Shown here piece after piece: positions 48,224 to 57,997 of a DNA stretch of 64,000 nt. The notes beneath the pieces are model-generated. The model was not told the DNA's origin, made no database searches, and worked only from the letters and a program-made list of their open reading frames with translations. The stretch comes from Corylus avellana (lineage: Eukaryota; Streptophyta; Magnoliopsida; Fagales; Betulaceae), in NCBI RefSeq assembly GCF_901000735.1, contig NC_081550.1, positions 10,124,716 to 10,188,715 of the forward strand. The letters run 5' to 3'. Made by a program: the position numbers and the translations under genes. The first letter of the stretch is position 1. The number at the start of each line of letters is the position of its first letter.

Positions 48224-49637
48224 TGTTGCGCAAATTTATTTAACTCGCAAGTGCACAAATCGATTATAGGTTAATGGATTGCAAGTGCGAGGTCGAACCC
48301 ACAGGGAATTGTGCTTTTAAAAGAGCAATTTATATATAAACTAATTAAATCCTAATCTAGTTCCAAAAGGTTTTTGATCTTGAATTTGGTTTTGAAATTA
48401 AAAGACAAACATAAACTAATTAAAATAAACTAAGAGATAAAATACAACGGTTTGAGAATTCACACTCATCGAATCATAACAACATACTTTCATGTTTATC
48501 AATATTAATCTGAAGTTCTCACAATTAAAATCTTAGATATGTTTTACTATGCTTCAACAGTTAATCAAAACCATCCCATGTATCCATTCATTGCACAAGT
48601 CACAAAAGGAATCCAATATCAATTAAAGCATCAGATGTATCCGTAAATCACAAAAGATACTCAATCTTAATTGAAACACCAAATGTATCCGTTGAACAAA
48701 TCACAAGGGATATTCAATTATTTAGGCAAATAAAATCAAGCAATCAATTATGTGAAATTATCTTAAATCATCAAGTGTATCCTTGAATCACAAAAGATAT
48801 CCAAGAATCACTCCACACATTGAAAAGAAGTAAAACAATTGAAATATTAAACCCAATAAAATCAGATAAATAAAGACTTACATGAAAGTATTGATGTTCT
48901 TCATCGGTGAGGCTTCATCCTCAACCTTAGTTGGGAATTAGCTCCACATAAAAATAAAATCTAAACTAAAGAAAACCTAAACTAAAAAGAGAAAAACTGT
49001 AGAAGTTTGCTCTCTGGAATTCTATACCTTTTCTTGATTGTAGAGAAGTCTATTTATAGGTTTAGGGAAGTCCTAGAAGCCCTATTAAACCTAGATAATT
49101 CGGAGGCTTGTCTCCCAGTCAAAATAGAAGTCTGAAATCGGAATAGGATTCGTCCAGATTTGTATTCTTTTATTGCGAGGAGATTTTGGTATAGTAAACA
49201 TCCGAGTTAGGAAAATCCTATTTCACAACAAATTGTAGTATTTTGAGTTAGCTTTCCAATTGCTTTCCAATTCCATTTCAATCACTTTAATCCGATATTT
49301 GAGCAGAAAGTTATGGTTAAAATACTGAGACATGTGTAGAATCTGAATTTGAATCAAATTCGAAATTTTATCCAATCTGATCTTTAATCCAATATGATAT
49401 TTAATCCGATTTAACCTTTTCTTGGATTTGGTTAGACTTAACCACATCATCTAGGTTTTCTCAAAGTATGCTTTCTTCCAAACTTTGCATTTTTCCCTTT
49501 AAAGCTGTAGTTTTTCTTTATTGACCTACAAAACATTAAAAACACAAAACTAACACAAAATATTAAATAACGACACCACTAAAGGATTAACTAATATAAA
49601 TAAAGGGGTCCAAGTATGCAATATTTAGTACTTATCA
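48224..49637 (-). repeat. 5' LTR of element H
   Basis: 1,414 bp with a TATA box near 49049 (minus strand) and TGTATCC-type repeats at about 48580-48800. It ends TTAGTACTTATCA at the ATGCT target copy. Confidence 0.9.
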
Positions 49638-49642
49638 ATGCT

Positions 49643-52440
49643 TTATTTGGAGATGCTTGAGGTGACTCTCTAGTTCCAATGACCTTGCCATTTCTGAGAA
49701 CTGTGACTGCTTTCAATTGCTGGTGACCCCCTAGATTGGGTATTGTTTGGGATGAAAATTCTCCTAGCTTTCTTTCACTCAGCTCCTTTGTCATTTGCCC
49801 CATTTGCGCTTCCAGTCTTTGGATGGCTTCATCGGTTCTTTGGAACGCTTGATCGGCCCTTGTATTGATTTGTTTTTTTATTAGTCATAAATTGCTGTTG
49901 TGAAGTCACCAGGGTGTGTATCATACTCTCTAGTTGGTTCAACTTTGACTCTTGAGTTGGTTGGCTTGCTTGTTGGGGACTCTTCTGTTGTCCTTGATTG
50001 TTACTCCATGAGAAATTGGGATGGTTGCGTCACCTTGGATTGTAGGTGTTGGAGTACGGATTGTTCTTGTGCGGGTAATTGTTTTGTCCCATATAATTCA
50101 CCTCTTCTTGATCTACAAATGGAGATAACAGAACCAAATTCACATACCTGGATTTGTGTGTCCTGTTGAAGAGGTGAGATTTTCTGAATAGTCATGGCTT
50201 TGACAATCATATCCAGCTTTCTTTCCACAACAACCATCTGATTTGGAGATCCACCATTGAGGTTCAATTCATACATGCCCTTACTTTTTACTCCTCGCCT
50301 CCCTCTAGAGCAGAATTGTTGGGAATGCTCACTTAACGTTTCAAAAAGCTCAATTGCTTCCTCACTGCTCTTTTCCATAAGTGCTCCTTTACAAGCTGAG
50401 TCAACCATCCCTTTGTTAGTATCATCTAAACCTTCATAAAAAATTTGTACCTGATCATCTTGAGGGATGTTGTGATGTGGGCACTTTAGAAGCAATGAAT
50501 TGAAGTGATCCCATGCCTCAAAGAAAAGATCTCCATCTCTTTGTTGGAACATTTGAAGTTCCCTTTTAAGCTATCTTGTCTTTTGAGTTGGGAAAAACTT
50601 ATTCAAGAACTGGGTGGCTAATTTCTCCCAAGTATGGATAAAATCTGCAAGCAAAGAATTATACCACAGTTTAGCATTATCTTTCAAAGAGAAGGGAAAG
50701 AGGACTAACCTGAGTCTCTCTAGAGTTAGGCCTTGAATGTGCTGCAGCTTGCATAGATCAAAGAACTCCTTAAGATGTATGTTAGGATCCTCAGTAACTG
50801 TGCCCCTGAAGTGAGTCAATGCATTGAGTATTGATGTGGTATTTTTGTGACCAAAAATATCAATTATAAAAATAACCACTCGCAATAGGACGAATCTTTG
50901 TAGGATACGGCTGTAGAGAGGGTGTCGAACCTCAAGGACTGCAGGGGTTTTGTTATCAAATTTGAAAGATCAAAATTAACTTAATTAAAAAAAAAAAAAA
51001 AGAATTGATTTGATTTTCTCTAAAACTAAAGTGCATGAAAATAAAAGAGATTTAAAATAAGAGACAGAGTGTAGGGTATTGACTTCACCTCTATCCGCAC
51101 AACAATGGTTAATCATAATTAATCCCAGAAATTCATTCTATGTATGTTATAAATAAACAAGAAACTACCTTATTAAAGAATAAGAATAATCTATCTTTGG
51201 TTGGCACGGATTGTCCACCTAACCACTAAGATGCGGTACGACCCGTCTTCCCTAGGTATAAATTATCAAATTCTTTAACAGGATACATATAATCAATGAA
51301 TAAGTGTAACCCATCTTCGGTTGGCACGGATTGTCTACCTAAATTACACTAAACTAGGGTGTAGTACAATCCGTCTTCCCTAGGCATGGCCTATCAAATC
51401 CTATTGATCATATGTCAATTAAACCCATTGTATAACCATCATTCTCATAATCACAGAAAACAAGAATGATTTGAGATCAATAAAAGTAAAATACTTTCTA
51501 AGACAAGAGAATAATTTCACAAATATTGATTTTAGAATTTAAGAACAATTGCATTTAATAATTAAGAACAAAATCAAAAGGTAGCAATTCTCATAGTTAT
51601 ACAATCAACATGCATAAATTGAAAATTTAGAAATTAAATACAATCAAACCATTGTGCTTGGATAGGGTTACATCAACACCCCACGAAGGGGTTTAGCCGC
51701 TCATGATCTTCTAAGTTCCAAAGACAATTTTCTGATTTCTAGCTCTAGGAATCGGTGTCTATTTGTCTCAATGCTTAGAGGCCTATTTATAGGGCTTAGG
51801 AGAGTCCTAGAAGCCTTAGAAATCCCAGAAAAATCGTAATTCAATCTCCCAGTTGGATTGGGAGACCTAGAAAAACTTTCCTTCTCAATTTTGGAGTCTG
51901 TTTTGCCTCTGGCGCCCGTGTGCGCTCAAGCGCACTGTAGCTACAGTAAGTGCTACAGTAACTTGCTACAGTACCGCTACAGTAATTTTGCTATAGTAAC
52001 TCTGCTACAGTAAAATTGCTACAGTGCTTTAATTGCATTTAAAGCCCAAAATCAATGATTTTCTTGTATCTTTATTAAACACCTGAAAACATAAAAACAA
52101 AACAAAATCAAACAAATAACAACGCTAAGGAATTAACATATGCAAATTAAGGGGCTTGATTGTGCAATATTCGGCGCTTATCAAGTATCTGAGGAGAAAT
52201 ATAATAGTTGCCTTCCACCTCCGGTTGATAGGCTATGCATGATGGTTGATTGAGGTTTGTTGGGACGAAAGCCTGTTTCATCGGTCTCCGCACCAGTGGT
52301 GGATTTGCCTCTAGTGGTTTGGCACTATTGGTGGATTCTCTTGCAAATCTTCCATTGTGTTCTCAACCTCTTCCTCTTCTTCTTTGTCTCTAGGTCTTTG
52401 TCGAATTGTCCGCTCAATTTCGAGATCTAGTGGAATGACA
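49643..52440 (-). pseudogene. Gag of element D, split by solo LTR G
   Basis: The N-terminal part (52440-52189) reads RTIRQRPRDKEEEEEVEN. It then shifts frame to KQAFVPTNLNQPSCIAYQPE, is cut by solo LTR G, and resumes as LNALTHFRGTVTEDPN. The core has LVLFPFSLKDNAKLWYNSLL and LATQFLNKFFPTQKTR. After a stop comes MFQQRDGDLFFEAWDHFNSL and, after a further frame change, RKLGEFSSQTIPNLGG just before element H. The protein is homologous to, but distinct from, the gag of element C. At least two frame changes and one or more stops make it nonfunctional. Confidence 0.82.
50832..52183 (-). mobile_element. Solo LTR in the gag of element D (element G)
   Basis: The ends are TGATGTGGTATTTT and CGGCGCTTATCA, with a perfect AGTAT duplication (50827-50831, 52184-52188); the gag frame reads through when it is removed. 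A minus-strand TATA box (TATAAATA) lies at 51784-51791. Upstream of it come one GTGCGCTCAAGCGCAC box (51920-51936) and seven CTACAGTA-type repeats (51936-52033). Two long repeats (GGTTGGCACGGATTGTC...CCGTCTTCCCTAGG) lie at 51199-51385. It is a different family from the other LTRs here. Confidence 0.88.
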
Positions 52441-52741
52441 ATTGAATCTTGAGATCAACGACCTTGCATCAATTGAATTGCCTCTGCAGTCAAAGCAGCT
52501 TCAGTGCTGCTTCTCCGGATGCTCCTTGGAACTGCACTCGATCACACTCGTCTGACGCTCGATCTCAATAACAGAATGCTAGTCCGCAAAACTGAAACAG
52601 AAAATAGAAAAATTAAGAAAAGCGGAAAATATTTTTGATTTTTGATAAAAACAAAATTTAAAATTGAAAATTAAATAACACGACTAAAGGAAAATAATTC
52701 TAAACAATTTGCCACAATCCCTGGCAACAGTGCCAAAAACT

Positions 52742-54070
52742 TGTTGTTACAAATATCTACCTAAAGTAATAGGCAAATAATTGTATATTTTACCCGCAAG
52801 TGCACGAGGTCAACATAGTAGTATATGATGCAAGTACGGGGTCATTCCCACGAGGATTGCTAAATTTTGTCTAAAATAAATTCCAAAAGTAAAATAAAGC
52901 AAAGATTGGTTTTGAGTTGATAATAATAAAAAGGTAGGGCTTTGATATCCACCACTAATTATATTTAGATAATATATCAATATGACAATATTTTGATCAT
53001 GTTATGTATATCTAATGTTTGTCAACCTAAGGGCATGGGTGTATACTCCTTAAGCTATTGATTTCCGTAAACAACAAGTTAGGCATGGGTGTATACTCTA
53101 ACTCTTTTATTTCTTAAAGGATTTAGCATGGGTGTATACTAAGTTGTTCTTTAAGAAAGCATATATTCTATGAAAATCGACAAACACATGAGGCCTAGGG
53201 CATGGGTGTATACTCCCGATTCCCCACGTTGATTAATCCAAGAACCTGGTGTGGATTTCTTTTGTTACATTTATTAAACCCAAGACTCGGTCATCCAAAT
53301 TGATTTAACTAACTAGTCCATACCACATGCATATGTTGATCAGGCACACACATATGAGGAATTCATGAAAGCAGAAATTAATCAAGTTAAACATCACAAC
53401 ATGATCATCACAAAAGCGCCAATATTGAATATTAACTAAACATAATTAGGGCTTCAATCTAACCCTACTAAATAAATTAGTTACTCATAAGTTTGATGTT
53501 AAACATCTTCATAAAATAAAAAGAAAGAAAGGAAAAGAATAAACCTGAAACTTGAACTTTAAGAGCTCTAATTCTTCTCCTTGAAAAGTGTGTGTAATCA
53601 AGAGGTTTTGGGGTCTATTTATAGGCCTTAGGAATACTATAGAAACCCTAAAAATCGTAGGGTTTGAGACCTAGTTTGCACTAAGTTACAAAACCCTAAA
53701 AATTGCACTTTCCATATCAAGGCTGGCAGCTGACTTGCCCATCACGCATGGGTGCGCTCTATCGCAGCTCCCCTGCAATCGATCCTCTTTGTGCTGGGCA
53801 CTCGATCGTACGTGCCTTGCGCTTTGTGGTCTTCGCTTGTAGTGTTCTCGATCACAACTCCCCTGCGATCGATCGCACTACCAGAGCCTCCAATATTCCC
53901 AAAATAGCTCATTTATGCTCAAGACTTCCGAAATTGCTTCCTTTTCTTCCAAGGACCTATAAAAACAAGAAAAACACATAAAATAACTAAAATAGCATAA
54001 ATTAACTAAAACTAAAGGATTAAAGCATGTAAGTTAAGGGCTAAAAATATGAATATTTTAGCATTTAACA
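52742..54070 (-). repeat. 5' LTR of element D
   Basis: 1,329 bp with an intact TATA box at 53616-53623 (minus strand). CTCGATCG and GCGATCGATCGCAC boxes lie at 53751-53882, upstream of the TATA box in transcription sense. Four GGGTGTATACTC-type motifs lie at 53033-53220. Confidence 0.9.
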
Positions 54071-54075
54071 ATAAA

Positions 54076-54491
54076 CTAACAACTAAAAGCTGAATTGAAT
54101 TGAACTAAATTAAACTATACTAAATTAACTAAACACAATTGCAAGCAGAAATTAATGCAAACAGAAACTAAAAACTCACGAAAAAGGACCAAAAAGAAAA
54201 TTGGCTAAAATCTACGGAACTGCTGCTGTGAGTGCGCTTTATCGCGCTAATGTGCGCTCGATCGCACTTGAGTGAAGATATGGTAGCTAACGAGCGCAAG
54301 TGCACTTGAGCTTGCTGTCTAGGCCGCGAGTGCACTCGATCATAGCAGGTCTGCGCTCGATCGCACTAACAGGAGCAGATGTGATTTGGAACTGCAAAAC
54401 AGAAACTAAAAAAAAAAAATCTATTTTTTTTATTATTAGTAACAGGAATAAAACAAAACAAATTGCAGAAAAAGAAAATCCTAATTATAAC
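54076..54491 (-). other. Leader region of element C between elements D and F
   Basis: This is the untranslated leader of element C, separated from its gag by element D. It holds two pairs of CTCGATCGCAC-type boxes (54228-54258, 54330-54375), laid out like those in the leader of element H (47855-48005). The short leader remainder lies at 56357-56410, next to the primer site. Confidence 0.7.
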
Positions 54492-54621
54492 TGTTAGATG
54501 AGCATATTAGGGTTAATATATTTGCTTTTGCTTTATCAGTCAGTTTGTATCCACTAGTTCTTTATCTCCTTCCCATTTTTGCTTTATTTCCCATCTTTCC
54601 ACTGTTTCCACCCCAAAGACA

Positions 54622-56151
54622 GTGCAGGATGCCTTATCTGACTCTGGTTGGAGGCAAGCTATGGAATTGGAAATGAAGGCCTTACATCAAAATGGTACGT
54701 GGGAACTTGTTCCATTACCCCCTGCTAAGAAGACTGTTGGTTGCAAATGGGTATACATGGTTAAGTTTAATCCTGATGGTTCTGTTGAACGGTTGAAAGC
54801 TCGTTTGGTTGCTAAGGGTTATACACAGACATATGGTATTGATTATGATGAGACGTTTTCTCCAGTTGCCAAAATCTCTTCCGTTCGTATTCTTATTTCT
54901 TTGGCTGCTAATCTTAATTGGCCCTTATTTCAGTTGGACGTCAAAAATGCATTTTTACATGGGGATTTACATGAGGAAGTTTATATGGAGCAACCACCTG
55001 GGTTTGTTGCTCAGGGGGAGTATCGGAGTTGTGTTTGTAAGTTAAAGAAGGCTTTGTATGGTCTCAAGCAATCTCCACGGGCATGGTTTGGGAAGTTCTC
55101 TGAGGCCGTTATGGAGTTTGGTCTTCAGCGTTGTCAGACAGATCATTCAGTATTTCACTTGCATACAAATGCAGGCTACATTCTTCTTGTGGTATATGTG
55201 GATGACATTGTGATTACAGGTGATGATTCAAGAGGTATCGCTCGATTGAAACTGTTTTTACAGCAGAAGTTTCATACTAAAGATTTGGGAAAACTCAGAT
55301 ATTTCTTGGGGATTGAAGTTGCTAGATCCCGAAAGGGTATCAATTTATCTCAAAGAAAATATGCACTTGATTTGTTAGAAGAGACAGGTCTCCTGGGTGC
55401 TCGTCCTGTTGACACTCCAATGGATCCTAATCAGAAATTAGTAAAAGATGAAGGAGAATTATTTGAAGATCCTAGTAGGTATCGTCGTTTGGTTGGAAAG
55501 TTGAATTATCTCACTATTACTAGGCCAGACATTTCATATGCAGTTGGTGTTGTTAGTCAATTCTTGGAGGCTCCTAGAGTTTTACATTGGGAAGCTGTTA
55601 CTCGTATTATTCGATATTTGAAAGGAGCTCCTGGCCTTGGGATATTGTATAGACCGAATGGACACCTCCGGGTAGAAGGGTTTACTGATGCAGATTGGGC
55701 AGGTTCCCTCCCAGATAGGCGATCTACTACAGGGTATTGCACATTCTTGGGTGGTAATCTGGTGACTTGGAAAAGTAAGAAACAAACGGTGGTGGCACGG
55801 TCGAGTGCTGAGGCAGAATACAGGGCAATGTCTAATACTGCTAGTGAATTGACGTGGTTACAACATTTCCTACAGGAGATCGGATTCACTGCTCCTACTC
55901 CTATCCCATTATTTTGTGACAATCAAGCCGCTATACATATTGCATCTAACTCTGTTTTTCATGAAAGAACTAAGCATATTGAGGTCGATTGTCACTTTGT
56001 TCGAGATAAGATACTCAGCAGAGATATATCTACACCATTTGTGAAGTCTGGAGATCAACTAGCTGATATGTTTACAAAGTCTTTATGTCGAAAGAAGTTA
56101 GAGTTTATTTGTTCCAAGCTGGGCTTATATGATATATATGCTCCAGCTTGA
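54622..56151 (+). CDS. Copia reverse transcriptase / RNase H, intact open frame (element F)
   Basis: The 509-codon open frame extends upstream in frame to about 54540; its nominal first codon, 54622, is GTG, so no natural start is implied. Domains: reverse transcriptase from WRQAMELEMKALHQNGTWEL through LDVKNAFLHGDLHEEVYMEQ and the catalytic YVDDIVITG (about residues 195-203), then RNase H with FTDADWAGSLPDRRSTTGY, ARSSAEAEYRAMS and KHIEVDCHFVRDKI. All key residues look intact. In a whole element this is the C-terminal half of a polyprotein; here it lacks promoter, gag, protease and integrase and is probably silent. The frame has no stop, suggesting recent insertion. Confidence 0.9.
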   Translation: MQDALSDSGWRQAMELEMKALHQNGTWELVPLPPAKKTVGCKWVYMVKFNPDGSVERLKARLVAKGYTQTYGIDYDETFSPVAKISSVRILISLAANLNWPLFQLDVKNAFLHGDLHEEVYMEQPPGFVAQGEYRSCVCKLKKALYGLKQSPRAWFGKFSEAVMEFGLQRCQTDHSVFHLHTNAGYILLVVYVDDIVITGDDSRGIARLKLFLQQKFHTKDLGKLRYFLGIEVARSRKGINLSQRKYALDLLEETGLLGARPVDTPMDPNQKLVKDEGELFEDPSRYRRLVGKLNYLTITRPDISYAVGVVSQFLEAPRVLHWEAVTRIIRYLKGAPGLGILYRPNGHLRVEGFTDADWAGSLPDRRSTTGYCTFLGGNLVTWKSKKQTVVARSSAEAEYRAMSNTASELTWLQHFLQEIGFTAPTPIPLFCDNQAAIHIASNSVFHERTKHIEVDCHFVRDKILSRDISTPFVKSGDQLADMFTKSLCRKKLEFICSKLGLYDIYAPA

Positions 56152-56158
56152 GGGGGAG

Positions 56159-56227
56159 TGTTAGATGAGCATATTAGGGTTAATATATTATATGGGGTAT
56201 TTTGGTCTTTGTACTCAATGTTACATT

Positions 56228-56270
<43 letters not shown>

Positions 56271-56351
56271 GTATGAGAGGTGAAGGCTACGTGAAAACAA
56301 CAGAGCCTCTTCTTTCTTCTCTTTACATGCAAACCCTAAATCCCTCTAACA
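56159..56351 (+). repeat. 3' LTR of copia element F with (TA)n tract
   Basis: 193 bp, TGTTAGATGAG to CCCTCTAACA, followed by the ATAAC target copy. The TA tract lies at about 56229-56266. Confidence 0.9.
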
Positions 56352-56434
56352 ATAACTATTAGAAGAATAAAACTAATCTAGAAATAAATTGGTTTAAAAA
56401 ATTAAACAATTCCTCGGCAACAGTGCCAAAAACT

Positions 56435-57569
56435 TCTTGTGCAAATTTATTTAACTCGTAAGTGCATGAATCGATTGTAGTCAATGGATTGCAAGTACGA
56501 GATCGATCCCACAAGGAATTGTATTCTTAAAAGCAATTTTAAATCTAAATTAATTGAACCCTAATCTAGTTCCAAATTTTTGAGAGATTTTTGTTTGAAT
56601 GAAAAATCAAAAGTATAAGTAATTTAAAGTGATTGTAATCTAAGGACGAAACACTAGGGTTTTGGAATCCGCACTCACATATTCATAGCAACATAATTTC
56701 ATGATCTATAATATTCTCCAAGGTTCTCACATATAAATCTTAGGTTTGTTTTACTATTGCTTCAAATAATTAATCAAAATATCTCATGTATTCATTCATA
56801 ACCCAAATCACAAAAGAAATCCAATATTCAATCAAATCATTAACTGTATCCGTAAATCATAAGAAACTATTTGATTTTTATCAAAACATCAATTGTATTT
56901 AGAGAATAAATCACAGGGGGGATCCAATTTTTTAACAAAGAAAACCAAGCAATCAATCATATTGAATAATCTTAAATCATCAAGTGTATCATTGAATCAC
57001 AAAAGATATCCAAGAATTATTCAATCCAATTGATTAGAAGTAAAACAATAGGGTAGTTCAACCATTAAATTGGGAAACATATACATGAAACAAAGTTGCT
57101 AATCATAAGTGAGGCTTCATCTTTAACCTTAGTTTAAGGTTTAGCCTCTCATGTTATTGAAAGACAAAACAAGATTAATTGAATTCGGATAAAACTAGTG
57201 TTTTATCCGAATTCGGATAAAACTACTGCCAGATCGGACAGGTGCCCTCGATCGCACTCGAGCATCACTTCTCCTATGTAGTGCACTCATGTGCACACAA
57301 TGGGCTTTGGCTTGTGCGCATATGCGCTCGATCGTAGGGCACAGGGCTCAATCGCAGTGCGCTCAATTGTAGCACCTTGCACCCGATCGCAGGTTCGTTG
57401 CCTACTTCTCCGAAGTGCACAACTTTCACATAAATCCCGTAGTTTTCTCATAGCAACCTATAAAACACTAAAGACATAGAACTAACCCATAACATCAGAT
57501 AATAACACAGTTAAAGGATTAACACAAGTAAATTAAGGGGTCCAAATATGCAATATTTGGCACACATCA
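56435..57569 (-). repeat. 5' LTR of element C, promoter segment lost
   Basis: 1,135 bp, homologous to 29637-30902 but missing about 170 bp that include the TATA box. At the junction (57181-57214) is a perfect palindrome, GAATTCGGATAAAAC, a 4-base spacer, and its exact inverse. CTCGATCGCA-type boxes remain at 57245-57385. The first two bases read TC instead of TG. Confidence 0.9.
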
Positions 57570-57997
57570 CTGATGATAGAAAATCAACTAGTGGATATGT
57601 ATTCTTGTTTGGTGGAACAATTGTTTCTTGGATTAGTAAGAAACCAAATTGTAAGTAATATATCATGCAGGCTGAATATATATCATGTAGCACAGTGGTA
57701 AGTAATGTAGTGTGGATTAAACATTTTATAAACAACTTAAATTTAGGTATAACCAATAAACTAGTTAATATGTTTTGTGATAACAAGTCTGCTATCTCTT
57801 TAATAAAAAGTGGAGCACAGAGCTCCAAAGGCAAATATATTGGTGTAAATTATCACTATATTCAAGATATAGTAGAAATAAGGAAAATAAAAGTTGAATT
57901 CATTCCCTCAATAGAGATTGCTGATCCTATGACCAAAGGATTGTCATTGGATAAATTCAAAGAGCATGTAGCTGCAATGGGATTAAGAAACACCTAG
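57570..57997 (+). pseudogene. RNase H tail of copia element B, displaced by element C
   Basis: The frame resumes TDDRKSTSGYVFLFGG directly after the CTGAT target copy and continues CDNKSAISLIKSGAQSSKGK and EIADPMTKGLSLDKFKEHV to a TAG stop. Together with 29436-29636 it makes a recognisable copia RNase H. One stop (near 57658) breaks it. Confidence 0.85.

Larger units (their letters stand above)
43690..49637 (-). mobile_element. Non-autonomous Athila-like element (element H) nested in element D
   Basis: LTRs at 43690-45058 (3') and 48224-49637 (5') are flanked by a perfect ATGCT duplication (43685-43689, 49638-49642). The primer-binding site at 48200-48217 matches the tRNA-Asp complement at 16 of 18 positions, the best preserved in the window. 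The polypurine tract AAGTTTGGAGGTGTT (minus) abuts the left LTR. The 3.2-kb interior holds only a gag C-terminal-like frame and noncoding sequence. Both LTRs keep TATA boxes (about 44517 and 49049). It is the innermost of four nested levels and probably among the youngest insertions. Confidence 0.9.
37774..54070 (-). mobile_element. Athila-like non-autonomous element (element D) nested in element C
   Basis: LTRs at 37774-39053 (3') and 52742-54070 (5') are flanked by a perfect ATAAA duplication (37769-37773, 54071-54075). The primer-binding site (52718-52735) matches the tRNA-Asp complement at 15 of 18 positions. A polypurine tract (AAGTTTAGGGGTG, minus) lies beside the left LTR. It keeps gag, protease and the integrase C-terminus but has lost reverse transcriptase, RNase H and the integrase core. 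It carries an additional frame at 41696-40575. Solo LTR G sits in its gag and element H between gag and protease. Confidence 0.9.
54492..56351 (+). mobile_element. 5'-deleted Ty1/copia retrotransposon (element F)
   Basis: The element is bounded by a perfect ATAAC duplication (54487-54491, 56352-56356). The right LTR (56159-56351, 193 bp) starts TGTTAGATGAGCATATTAGG. The left end has only the first 31 bp of that LTR (54492-54522) and then passes straight into sequence just upstream of the reverse transcriptase. So most of the 5' LTR, gag, protease and integrase are gone, though the target duplication is intact. A polypurine tract, GAGGGGGAG, precedes the right LTR. A (TA)n tract of about 38 bp lies inside that LTR. 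Confidence 0.9.
29637..57569 (-). mobile_element. Athila-like Ty3/gypsy retrotransposon (element C), host of further nested elements
   Basis: LTRs at 29637-30902 (3') and 56435-57569 (5') are flanked by a perfect CTGAT duplication (29632-29636, 57570-57574), and the copia RNase H frame is restored across it. The primer-binding site at 56411-56428 matches the tRNA-Asp 3' end complement (TGGCGCCGTTGCCGGGGA) at 15 of 18 positions, typical of the Athila lineage. The polypurine tract AAGTTTGGGGGTGTT (minus) abuts the left LTR. Gag-pol runs from 37764 to about 32297 on the minus strand. Nested in it are element D (37774-54070, in the gag leader) and copia element F (54492-56351). Many stops and a reverse transcriptase deletion make it defective. 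Confidence 0.9.

Noticed and set aside
55557..55922. 121-aa minus-strand frame
   Set aside because: It is antisense to the copia RNase H coding region with no domain of its own.
54622..56151. Intact copia frame as a host gene
   Set aside because: It is flanked by LTR pieces, a polypurine tract and a 5-bp target duplication, and has only transposon domains.
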